From assembly GCF_000577275.2 (NCBI RefSeq), contig NZ_HG916854.1, positions 186,001 through 250,000 on the forward strand: DNA of 64,000 bases, in the 5' to 3' direction. This DNA comes from Rhizobium favelukesii (lineage in GTDB: Bacteria > Pseudomonadota > Alphaproteobacteria > Rhizobiales > Rhizobiaceae). Shown here piece after piece: positions 25,626-33,582 of the stretch; position 1 is the first letter of the stretch, and every line of letters starts with the position of its first letter. The position numbers and the translations under genes are program-made. Below the pieces are notes generated by a model. The model was given only the letters and a program-made list of their open reading frames with translations. It was not told the DNA's origin and ran no database searches.

Positions 25626-26617
25626 TGACAAAGCTCCTGGAGGTTTCCAACTTCTCGGTGCGCTTCCCGTCGGCCGAGCCTGTCAAGAGCGTCAGCTTTT
25701 TTGCAAATCCGGGCGAGATGCTGGCGATCGTCGGCGAATCCGGCTCGGGCAAGTCGCTGACGGCGCTCGGACTGATGGGGTTGCTGCCGCGCCAGGCACG
25801 CGCCGGCGGACAGATCCTCTTCGGCGGGCGCGATCTTATAGGTCTTTCCGAACGCCAGTTGCGTCGCATTCGCGGCCGCGATATCGCGATGATTTTTCAG
25901 GAGCCGATGACATCGCTCAATCCGGTGCTGACGATCGGTGATCAGATCATCGAGGTGCTGCGCATTCACGAGAATCTGACCCGGCGCCAGGCTCGCGAGC
26001 GCGCCATCGCGCTACTGGATCTCGTCAGTATTCCGCAAGCCGCCCGTCGTATCGACGAATATCCTCACCAGCTTTCTGGCGGAATGCGCCAGCGCGTCAT
26101 GATCGCGATTGCCGTTGCCTGCAATCCGAAACTGCTGATCGCGGATGAAGCCACGACCGCGCTGGACGTGACGATACAGGCGCAAGTGCTGCAACTGCTC
26201 GACAATCTTCGCGTCCAGCTGCAGATGGCCGTCATCCTCATCACCCACGATCTTGGCATCGTCGCACAATGGGCAGACCGCGTCGTCGTCATGTATGCCG
26301 GGCGCAAAATCGAGGAGGGGTTGCCCGATCAGGTGTTCGAGACGCCCTACCATCCCTATACGCAGGGTCTGCTGTCGGCCTCGCCGCGCTTGAAGGCCGA
26401 CTATCACTACCGTGACGGCCCGCTCCTAGAAATCCCGGGCTCGATCGTGTCGGCGGCCGGCGAGAAGGGCTGTTCCTTCCGCCCGCGCTGTCACGCCGCA
26501 CGGCCTGCCTGCGGGTCCAGTGTCCCTCAGCTCACCGCTCTTCCGGCCGGTCGGCAGGTTGCATGCCCCTATGTTCCAGCAATTGCGGAGGTCGCCCATG
26601 TCGCTCCTGTCGGTTGA
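25625..26617 (+). CDS. Peptide-type ABC transporter ATPase 1 (DppD-like)
   Basis: Cytosolic ATPase of 330 residues. Walker A is GESGSGKS (about residue 38), the signature is LSGGMRQR, Walker B is LLIADEATTALD, and the switch histidine is in ILITHDLG. A C-terminal oligopeptide-transporter domain contains GCSFRPRCHAARPAC, a cysteine cluster typical of DppD/OppD. It starts at the dppC stop and overlaps the next ATPase gene by 20 nt. Confidence 0.94.
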   Translation: MTKLLEVSNFSVRFPSAEPVKSVSFFANPGEMLAIVGESGSGKSLTALGLMGLLPRQARAGGQILFGGRDLIGLSERQLRRIRGRDIAMIFQEPMTSLNPVLTIGDQIIEVLRIHENLTRRQARERAIALLDLVSIPQAARRIDEYPHQLSGGMRQRVMIAIAVACNPKLLIADEATTALDVTIQAQVLQLLDNLRVQLQMAVILITHDLGIVAQWADRVVVMYAGRKIEEGLPDQVFETPYHPYTQGLLSASPRLKADYHYRDGPLLEIPGSIVSAAGEKGCSFRPRCHAARPACGSSVPQLTALPAGRQVACPYVPAIAEVAHVAPVG

Positions 26618-27533
26618 TCGGCTTTCGACCCATTATCCTGGAACGACCGGCATCGTGCGCGCTGTCGACGGCGTCTCGCTGGAGATCGCCGAAGGCGAGA
26701 CGGTGGCGCTGGTCGGAGAGTCGGGCTGCGGCAAGTCCACGCTCGGCAAATCGCTGGTACGGCTCGTCGACCCATCCTCGGGCCGTGTGACCTTCAAGGG
26801 CAGGGACGTGACCGCCATGTCGGGCAGCGAGCTGCAATCGGTCCGCCGCAGCATCCAGATGATCTTCCAGGATCCATTCGCGTCTCTCAATCCAAGGCAG
26901 ACGATCCGCGCCATCCTGACCGCGCCGCTTGCCGTTCATGGCGTTGGCGAGCGCAAGCGCCGCGAGGCGATTGCGGCTCAGATGGTTGCCCATGTAGGGC
27001 TTCCCGCCGACGCGCTCGATCGCTATCCGCACGAATTCTCCGGCGGTCAGCGCCAGCGTATCGGGATCGCCCGTGCCCTCATCCTGCAGCCGGAGCTGGT
27101 CATCTGCGACGAGCCGGTTTCAGCGCTCGATCTTTCCATCCAGGCACAGATCCTCAATCTGCTGGTCGAAATGAAGACCGAGCTGTCGCTTTCCTACCTC
27201 TTCATTTCGCATGATCTTTCCGTTGTGCGCTATTTCGCCGATCGCGTGCTCGTGATGTATCTGGGGCGCATTGTCGAAAGTGCCTCGACAAGCGAGCTCT
27301 GGACCAATGCGAAGCATCCCTACACGCAAGCGCTGCTCGCGGCTGTTCCCGATCCGTCGCGCCGCAAGCAGGCCGCCCCCATCACTGGCGATCTGCCGAG
27401 CCCGCACGATCCGCCTGCCGGTTGTCGTTTCCATACGCGCTGTCCGCTCGCAACCGATATCTGCCGGGCCGAAGACCCGACGTTTCGCCAGTTCGGCACC
27501 GGCCACGCCGCTGCCTGTCACCACGCTCAGTAA
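26598..27533 (+). CDS. Peptide-type ABC transporter ATPase 2 (DppF-like)
   Basis: Second ATPase of the importer, 311 residues. Walker A is GESGCGKST, signature FSGGQRQRIGIARAL, Walker B LVICDEPVSALD and the switch region FISHDLSV. The C-terminus contains GCRFHTRCPLATDIC, as in DppF/OppF. I chose the ATG at 26598, right where the domain begins (MSLLSVDRLSTHY), over the upstream ATG at 26520 that would lie deep inside dppD. The aldo/keto reductase gene follows 13 bp later. Confidence 0.94.
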   Translation: MSLLSVDRLSTHYPGTTGIVRAVDGVSLEIAEGETVALVGESGCGKSTLGKSLVRLVDPSSGRVTFKGRDVTAMSGSELQSVRRSIQMIFQDPFASLNPRQTIRAILTAPLAVHGVGERKRREAIAAQMVAHVGLPADALDRYPHEFSGGQRQRIGIARALILQPELVICDEPVSALDLSIQAQILNLLVEMKTELSLSYLFISHDLSVVRYFADRVLVMYLGRIVESASTSELWTNAKHPYTQALLAAVPDPSRRKQAAPITGDLPSPHDPPAGCRFHTRCPLATDICRAEDPTFRQFGTGHAAACHHAQ

Positions 27534-27546
27534 CAAGGAGAAGAAA

Positions 27547-28605
27547 ATGGTCGATTATCGCTATCTGGGGCGCAGCGCGCTGAAGGTATCACCGCTCAGC
27601 CTGGGAACCATGATGTTTGGTGGGCCGACGCCTGACGACGTCGCCTTCCGCATCATCGACAAGGCACGTGAGCAGGGGATTAACTTCATCGATACCGCCG
27701 ATGTCTATCACGACGGCAAGTCGGAAGAGGTCGTCGGCAAAGGCATCAAGGCGCACCGAGATCACTGGGTGCTGGCAACCAAGTTCGTCAACTCCCACAA
27801 GAAGGGTCCGAACCTCGGCGGCCATTCGCGCAAGTGGGTGATCGAGACGGTCGAGAATTCGCTGCGCCGCCTCAACACCGACTATATCGACATCCTCTAC
27901 TTCCACAGAGCTGTCTTTGACGCGCCTCTGGAAGAGCCGGTGCGCGCCATTGCAGACCTCATCCGCGCTGGCAAGCTGCGCTATTTCGGCGTCTCGAACT
28001 TCCGTGGCTGGCGGATCGCCGAGATTGCCCATCTTGCCGACGAGCTCGGCATCGATCGTCCGGTGGCAAGCCAGCCGCTCTACAACATCGTCAACCGCAC
28101 CGCCGAAGCAGAGCAGCTGCCTGCAGCCCATCACTACGGCCTCGGCGTCGTTTCCTACTCGCCCCTTGCCCGCGGCGTCCTGACGGGCAAGTACGAACCC
28201 GGCAAGGAGCCAGCTGCCGACACCCGCGCCGGTCGCGGCGACAAACGCATCCTGGAAACGGAATGGCGTCCTGAATCGATTGCAATTGCCACCGAGATCG
28301 CCGCTCATGCTGCCCGCAAGGGGATTTCACCGACGGAATTCGCGCTTGCCTGGGTGCTCAACAACAAGCTGATCTCGGCGGCCATCACCGGACCACGCAC
28401 GCAAGAGCACTGGGACAGCTACATCCGCGCGCTCGACGTCAAGCTCGATGCTGAGGATGAGGCACTGGTCGATCGGCTGGTCACGACAGGGCACCCCTCG
28501 ACGCCCGGTTTCAACGATCCGAGCCATCCGGTCGAAGGCCGCGTGCCGCGCAGTACTGCTTCGGGCATCTACAATGGGGTGCCGCTGACGCGCGCCGTAG
28601 CCTGA
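27547..28605 (+). CDS. Aldo/keto reductase
   Basis: NADPH-dependent oxidoreductase of the AKR superfamily (TIM barrel), 352 residues. The tetrad is visible: Asp49 in INFIDTAD, Tyr54 in DVYHDG, Lys79 in LATKF and His120 in DILYFHRA. The cofactor region shows VLTGKY and ITGPRTQEHW near the C-terminus. An AAGGAG ribosome site lies just before the ATG at 27547. The gene is in the dpp operon and is closed by a strong hairpin (28615-28641). It may reduce an aldehyde or ketone released by the oxygenases, which is inference. Confidence 0.9.
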   Translation: MVDYRYLGRSALKVSPLSLGTMMFGGPTPDDVAFRIIDKAREQGINFIDTADVYHDGKSEEVVGKGIKAHRDHWVLATKFVNSHKKGPNLGGHSRKWVIETVENSLRRLNTDYIDILYFHRAVFDAPLEEPVRAIADLIRAGKLRYFGVSNFRGWRIAEIAHLADELGIDRPVASQPLYNIVNRTAEAEQLPAAHHYGLGVVSYSPLARGVLTGKYEPGKEPAADTRAGRGDKRILETEWRPESIAIATEIAAHAARKGISPTEFALAWVLNNKLISAAITGPRTQEHWDSYIRALDVKLDAEDEALVDRLVTTGHPSTPGFNDPSHPVEGRVPRSTASGIYNGVPLTRAVA

Positions 28606-28614
28606 ACATGCCTC

Positions 28615-28652
28615 GAGGATCCGCCCGCTGGGCGGATCCTCCGTCCTTTTCT
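28615..28652 (+). terminator. Intrinsic terminator or attenuator inside the dpp-enzyme operon
   Basis: GAGGATCCGCCC (28615-28626) and GGGCGGATCCTC (28630-28641) form a perfect 12-bp stem with a 3-nt loop, followed by a T-rich CCTTTTCTT. It lies only 10 bp past the aldo/keto reductase stop and 23 bp before the next gene on the same strand. It should cut most transcripts, so the downstream enzyme genes probably get reduced read-through or an extra promoter. Confidence 0.75.
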
Positions 28653-28674
28653 TCAGCGCCGAGAAGGTTCCTGA

Positions 28675-29928
28675 ATGCCGAATATCGCTCCTTCAGCACT
28701 GTCTGCCACTGCCGCGCCCGGCCTTTCTGCGCAGGGGAACAATCTTTCCGAGCTTCTTGCGAAGATCCTAACGCTATCGGCCGAAATATCGAAAGAGGCG
28801 GCAAGGCGCGACCTGGAGAGGGAGCTTCCTTTCGAAGCTTTCCGCCTTTTCAAAGAGGCTGGGCTCGGCGCGTTACGCATTCCGGTGGCACTCGGTGGTC
28901 CGGGTGGATCGGTCGCGGACTACATCGACATGATCATGGCGATCGGTGCCGCAGATTCAAACGTTGCCCATGCGCTGCGCAGCCATTTCAATTTCACCGA
29001 AAGCCTCATTCTCAGCCCCAATACGGCCATCGACCGAACGCAGCTCGGCCGCGTTCTCTCTGGCAAGCTTTTCGGGGGTGCTCATACCGAGCAGGGGACC
29101 AAGCGCCCGGGCGAAGTGACGACACGGTTGACGAGAACCGGCGAGACCTACCGCCTCAACGGCCGGAAATGGTATGCGACGGGGACAGCCTTTTCCGATT
29201 TTGCCTCTTTCAGCGCCCGGAACGACGAGGACGAGTTCGTCAGCGTCCTGCTACCGGTGGATCGCAAAGGCATCACCATTCTCGATGACTGGGACGGCAT
29301 GGGCCAGCGGCTGACAGCCAGTGGCGGCGTGATGCTCGAAGACGTCGAGGTATTACCGCACGAGATCTCCAAACGGGGTCTGAACACGCTGGTCGGGCGC
29401 CATACCTCGACGTTGCGTCAGCTCCACCTGGCCGCCTCAATGGCAGGTGCAGTGCGCGGCGCACTCGCAGAGGGGACCGATTATGTGCGCAGGCAGGCGC
29501 GGTCGGCTGCCCACAGTGCGGCCGAGACGGCCAATGCCGATCCCTTCGTGCAGAAGATATTGGGTGAGATTGCTGCAGGCTCCTTTGCTGTCGACACGTT
29601 GATCCGCGAGAGTGCGCGTGCGCTGGATCGCTCGGTGGTGGCCTTTGCAGGGGGTGACGCCGAGGCGATCGAAACAGCCTTGATCGAAAGCGCGCTGACG
29701 ACGGCCCGCACGCAGATCATCGCCTCGCAGCTCGCGCTTGCGGCCGCCACCAACGTCTTTGAGCTTGGCGGCGGGTCGGCGACCTCCCGCCATCTCAATC
29801 TCGATCGACACTGGCGCAACATCCGCACGGTGCTGAACCATAACCCGCTGCTGCACAAGGCGAGGGTGGTCGGCGACTATTACATCAACGGAACCACGAC
29901 GCATCTGGAAGAAGGCAAGGTCTTCTAA
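28675..29928 (+). CDS. DszC/SfnB-like FMN-dependent monooxygenase
   Basis: Acyl-CoA-dehydrogenase-fold flavoprotein of the DszC/SfnB group, 417 residues. Landmarks are LGALRIPVALGGPGGS (residues 63-78), GRKWYATGTAFSDF (about 163), WDGMGQRLTASGGV (about 205) and the C-terminal RHLNLDRHWRNIRT, the signature end of DszC-type enzymes (LDRHWRNxRT). They use FMNH2 from a separate reductase to oxidise a sulfur or nitrogen atom. The gene is 28 bp upstream of an SsuD-like LLM, so the two may act in sequence. A GAGAAGG ribosome site precedes the ATG. Confidence 0.85.
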   Translation: MPNIAPSALSATAAPGLSAQGNNLSELLAKILTLSAEISKEAARRDLERELPFEAFRLFKEAGLGALRIPVALGGPGGSVADYIDMIMAIGAADSNVAHALRSHFNFTESLILSPNTAIDRTQLGRVLSGKLFGGAHTEQGTKRPGEVTTRLTRTGETYRLNGRKWYATGTAFSDFASFSARNDEDEFVSVLLPVDRKGITILDDWDGMGQRLTASGGVMLEDVEVLPHEISKRGLNTLVGRHTSTLRQLHLAASMAGAVRGALAEGTDYVRRQARSAAHSAAETANADPFVQKILGEIAAGSFAVDTLIRESARALDRSVVAFAGGDAEAIETALIESALTTARTQIIASQLALAAATNVFELGGGSATSRHLNLDRHWRNIRTVLNHNPLLHKARVVGDYYINGTTTHLEEGKVF

Positions 29929-29956
29929 GATCGGCCGCCTAAAGAAGGAGTGTCTC

Positions 29957-31048
29957 ATGAGCTCGGAATTCATCGGTCACGTATCGAACCGCGAGGGGTC
30001 GGATATCGTGCCACCCAAGGGACCGGTGGTGGACAAGGACTATATCCTCAACCATGCAACGGCCGCTGAAGAGGCGGGTATCGATCGGCTGCTGATCGGC
30101 GCTTTTTCGACCTGGCCGGACAACAACCAGATTGCCGCCTACCTGTTTGCCAAGACGAACCGGATCGGCGCATTGCTCGCCCATCGCACCGGTTTCATGT
30201 CGCCGACGCTTGCCGCGCGCCAGCTCGCGACACTCGATCAGTTTTCAGACGGGCGACTGTGGGTCCACATCATCACCGGCGGCTCTGACGCCGACCAGCA
30301 GCGCGACGGCGATTTCCTCGATCACGACAGACGCTACGACCGCACCGACGAATATCTGACGGTTCTCAAGAAGGTCTGGGAAAGCGAAGAGCCTTTCGAC
30401 CATGAAGGCGAATTCTACAAGGTCAAGACTGCGGTTTCGCAGGTCCGACCGTCACGGCAATCACGGATTCCGATCTCTTTCGGCGGTTCGTCTGAGGCTG
30501 CCTTCAAGGTTGCCGGCAAGCACGCGGACATCTACGCGCTGTGGGGCGAGCCGCTCGATGGCGTGCGCGAAACGATCGGCAAGGTGCGAACGGCCGCTGA
30601 AGCTTTCGGGCGCGCCGATGACATCCGCTTTACCATCGCCTTCCGGATCGTTGTTGCGGAGACCGAAGACAAGGCATGGGAAAAAGCCAGTTCCATCCTG
30701 CAGAAGGTCAAGGCGATAGCCCGGCCCGGCGGTAACGGGGAGAGGTTGCCGTCGAACGCAGGATCAGTGCGTCTGAGGGAAGCGGCTGCGCGCGGCAAGG
30801 TCCTCGACAAGCGCCTGTGGACTGAGGTCGCAGCGCTCACCGGTGCCGGCGGCAACTCGACGGCACTCCTCGGTACGCCGGACCAGGTCGCCGAAGCGAT
30901 CCTCGATTACTATGACGCCGGCGTCTCCAACTTCCTGATGCGAGGTTTTTATCCGACGGAAGACACGGTGACCTATGGGCGCGATGTCGTACCGCTCGTC
31001 AAGGCCGGCATTGCCGCACGCAAGTCACGCTCCATCGCTGCTGAGTGA
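29957..31048 (+). CDS. SsuD-like FMN-dependent monooxygenase
   Basis: LLM-superfamily monooxygenase of 363 residues, SsuD branch. Conserved parts are DGRLWVHIITGGSDADQQ, DRRYDRTDEYLTVLKKVW, the substrate-side IPISFGGSSEAAFKV and LWGEPLDG. It begins after GAAGGAG with ATG at 29957. It lies in the dpp-DszC unit and is followed at once (overlap at the stop) by an amidohydrolase gene. The family releases sulfite from sulfonates or oxidises related substrates. The partner reductase is not encoded in this unit. Confidence 0.86.
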   Translation: MSSEFIGHVSNREGSDIVPPKGPVVDKDYILNHATAAEEAGIDRLLIGAFSTWPDNNQIAAYLFAKTNRIGALLAHRTGFMSPTLAARQLATLDQFSDGRLWVHIITGGSDADQQRDGDFLDHDRRYDRTDEYLTVLKKVWESEEPFDHEGEFYKVKTAVSQVRPSRQSRIPISFGGSSEAAFKVAGKHADIYALWGEPLDGVRETIGKVRTAAEAFGRADDIRFTIAFRIVVAETEDKAWEKASSILQKVKAIARPGGNGERLPSNAGSVRLREAAARGKVLDKRLWTEVAALTGAGGNSTALLGTPDQVAEAILDYYDAGVSNFLMRGFYPTEDTVTYGRDVVPLVKAGIAARKSRSIAAE

Positions 31049-31050
31049 CC

Positions 31051-32013
31051 ATGGGCAAGCTCAACATCGTCGATTTTCATACGCATTTGCTGCCGCAAGG
31101 CTGGGAGATCTACCGCGCGCCCGGCTGTCCGCTCGATCCCCTGTGGGCTCGCATCGGAACGAAAATCTCGGATATCGATGCACTGATTGCCGATAGCGAC
31201 GCAGCAGGGATTGCGCGGCGCGTGATTGGTGTGGCGCTGTCCATGGTCGCCGCACCTGACGCCGATCTCGGGGACGTCAGCCGCAGGCTGAACGACGATC
31301 TCGCAACCACGGTTTTGCACCATCCCGACCGTCTGTTCGCATTGGCGACGGTGGACGCATTCGGTGGCGAGGCAGCGGCTGTCGAAGCGCGACGTGCCAT
31401 CCTTGATCTTAATCTGTCCGGGTTATTTCTCGACAGCGCAAAGGGGGCCAAGCTGATTGACGCGCCGGAGGCCAGGCCTGTCCTGACAGTTGCTGCCGAA
31501 CTCGGCATCCCCGTCTTCCTGCATCCAATCAACCCCGAGCCACTTTCGAGCCAGCTGGCCGGACTTGGCCGGCTTGGTACCCGCCTGAGCCGCGGCACCA
31601 TCAACGCGGCCGCCGCGATTGCGCTTGTGACATCGGGCGTTTTCGAGGAGTTGCCCGAGCTTCGGGTCGTCATCACAGCGCTTGGCGTCGCGGCTTTGGC
31701 GCTGACTGGTCCGTTCGGCGAACTGCCGTCGATTTTCGCCAGTGCACCTGCCGGCAGGCGGCGTCATCTCTACATCGACATCATGCCGTGGGAAGCGCGT
31801 TTCATCCGCTTCCTCACCAGTCTCGTCGGTGCCGATCATGTTCTGGTCGGGAGCGACTGGCCGATCCTTGAACACGGTGCGGCGCGGGAAGAGCTTGCAA
31901 GGGCATTCGAGGCGGCCGGTCTGAGCGACCATGAAGCCGAGTTGGTTGCTGGGAGAAATGCCCTTGATCTGCTCGAAGGCCACCGCCGCAGCGGTGGCCG
32001 CTTGATCGCGTAG
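31051..32013 (+). CDS. Amidohydrolase family 2 (ACMSD-like) metal hydrolase
   Basis: Cytosolic TIM-barrel hydrolase or decarboxylase of the amidohydrolase-2 family, 320 residues from an ATG at 31051. Metal motif VDFHTHLLPQGW is at residues 7-18, with further conserved PVFLHPINPEPL (about 153), VVITALG-type beta strand and VLVGSDWPI near the C-terminus, which holds the catalytic aspartate. A GTG at 31045 overlapping the LLM stop (GTGA) is an equally possible start. Linkage to flavin oxygenases suggests it processes a product of C-S or C-N bond oxidation. Confidence 0.82.
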   Translation: MGKLNIVDFHTHLLPQGWEIYRAPGCPLDPLWARIGTKISDIDALIADSDAAGIARRVIGVALSMVAAPDADLGDVSRRLNDDLATTVLHHPDRLFALATVDAFGGEAAAVEARRAILDLNLSGLFLDSAKGAKLIDAPEARPVLTVAAELGIPVFLHPINPEPLSSQLAGLGRLGTRLSRGTINAAAAIALVTSGVFEELPELRVVITALGVAALALTGPFGELPSIFASAPAGRRRHLYIDIMPWEARFIRFLTSLVGADHVLVGSDWPILEHGAAREELARAFEAAGLSDHEAELVAGRNALDLLEGHRRSGGRLIA

Positions 32014-32098
32014 CAACGTTTCGCAGAGCTTGCGTTCGCATGCCGATTTTACACCCCGATCTACCAGGCCTGTCATTGCTGACGGGAGAGGAGGTTCA

Positions 32099-33514
32099 TT
32101 GCGTATCGATCGTATTGCGCATCATTCGGTGACCATTGTTGGCGGCGGCTTTGCCGGGGCGGTGACAGCGTTGAAGCTTCTGGAGCGGACCGAAGTGCCG
32201 CTTGCGATCACTGTGATCGAGCGGCGTGCCGAGCTTGGCCGTGGGGTCGCCTACAGCACGCCCGACCCCGTCCACCTCGTGAATGGGCCGGCTGAAATCT
32301 TTTCGCTGTACCCCGAAGACCCCGGCCATCTGTCACGCTGGCTTGTCGAGAATGGCGCCGGCAACGGCTGGGTGCCGCCCGTCGATGTGGGCTCAAGTAG
32401 TCCGCCGCGCTATCTTTATGGAACCTATGTTCGCGATGAGCTTGCCCGTGCCGTTTCAAGTGCGCGGTTCGGGTCGACGTTGCGGCATGTCGGGTCGTCG
32501 GCATCCGCGCTGGTGTCCACACCGCACCGGATCCGCATAACGATAGCGGACGGGACGGTCGTGGAGGCCGACGAGGCTGTGTTGGCGCTTGGCGTGTTCC
32601 AGCCGCGACTGTCCGAAGCTGAGGCCACTCTTGCAAGTCACGCGCGCTTTGCAGCCAATCCCTGGGACGCGGATGCGCTTGACCGCGTGAGCGGCTGTGA
32701 GGAGATCCTCCTGATCGGTTCCAGCCTGTCGATGGTCGATGCGATTGCCAGCATGGAAGCGAGAGGCAATCGCGGTCGCTACCGGGTGATATCGCGCCGT
32801 GGTCAGTTCGTGGAAGGTCGCAGAACCGTCGCCGCCGCCCGCGATTTTCTCTCTGATGGGCCGTTGCCGGTGACGGCGCGCGATCTGCTGTCGCGCGTGA
32901 AGGCGGAGCGGCGTGCGATCTCGGCAGCCGGTACGGACTGGCAGGGCCTGCCTCTCGCGATCCGGCCCCATATCCTTACCTTGTGGCAGGGCGCGAGTGA
33001 TCGTGAGCGGTTGCGTTTCATCAGGCATCTGCGACCCTATTGGGATGTCACGGCACATCGATCGGCGCCGGAGAGCCACAAGACCATCGAGACCGTGATC
33101 TCCGAAGGCCGGCTGGCTCACCGTCGCGCGCGTGTGCTTGGCTTTGGACTCGAAGGAGACCAGATCGTCGCCCGACTAGGGACCGGAACGGGTATCGAGA
33201 CCGCACGGTTCGACGGTGTCATCGACTGCCGCGGTCATCAGTTGCACGATTGGCGACAGATTGCCGATCCTTTCGTCAAGAGCCTGCTTGCAAGTGGCGA
33301 AGTCCGGCCGCATAGCACCGGCTATGGCATCGACGCGACGCCCGAGGGAGATCTCATCAATGAAGAGGGTCGCGTTCATCGCAACCTCAGCGCCATAGGG
33401 CACCCGCTGCGCGGTGTCGCATGGGAGTCGAGTTCGATTACCGAGCAGCGCACACAGGCGGTCGCGCTCGCCGATCGCATCCTTGCCAAACTGACGCCGG
33501 CGCGCGTCGCCTGA
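32099..33514 (+). CDS. FAD/NAD(P)-binding protein (NAD_binding_9/YdhS-like), copy 2
   Basis: Cytosolic flavoprotein of 471 residues, paralogue of the one at 16924-18297. SVTIVGGGFAGAV at the N-terminus is the FAD fold, followed by LGRGVAYSTPDPVHLVNGPA, the family-specific loop, and a second dinucleotide motif ILLIGSSLSMVD near 210. The start is a TTG at 32099 behind the strong ribosome site GAGAGGAGG; a longer frame begins in the amidohydrolase gene at 32030. It is the last gene of the plus-strand unit, closed by a bidirectional terminator at 33529-33557. Its reaction is unknown. Confidence 0.8.
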   Translation: MRIDRIAHHSVTIVGGGFAGAVTALKLLERTEVPLAITVIERRAELGRGVAYSTPDPVHLVNGPAEIFSLYPEDPGHLSRWLVENGAGNGWVPPVDVGSSSPPRYLYGTYVRDELARAVSSARFGSTLRHVGSSASALVSTPHRIRITIADGTVVEADEAVLALGVFQPRLSEAEATLASHARFAANPWDADALDRVSGCEEILLIGSSLSMVDAIASMEARGNRGRYRVISRRGQFVEGRRTVAAARDFLSDGPLPVTARDLLSRVKAERRAISAAGTDWQGLPLAIRPHILTLWQGASDRERLRFIRHLRPYWDVTAHRSAPESHKTIETVISEGRLAHRRARVLGFGLEGDQIVARLGTGTGIETARFDGVIDCRGHQLHDWRQIADPFVKSLLASGEVRPHSTGYGIDATPEGDLINEEGRVHRNLSAIGHPLRGVAWESSSITEQRTQAVALADRILAKLTPARVA

Positions 33515-33528
33515 TATGCGAGCGAAAA

Positions 33529-33557
33529 AAAGGGGCGCATCGCCGATGCGCCCCTTT
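33529..33557. terminator. Bidirectional intrinsic terminator
   Basis: AAAGGGGCGCATCG (33529-33542) and CGATGCGCCCCTTT (33544-33557) form a near-continuous inverted repeat with a run of A on the left and T on the right. It sits between two convergent genes, the FAD/NAD(P)-binding gene (stop 33514) and the binding-protein gene (stop 33583), and can terminate both. Confidence 0.85.
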
Positions 33558-33582
33558 CGTGCAGGCCCGCACATCGCCCCGA

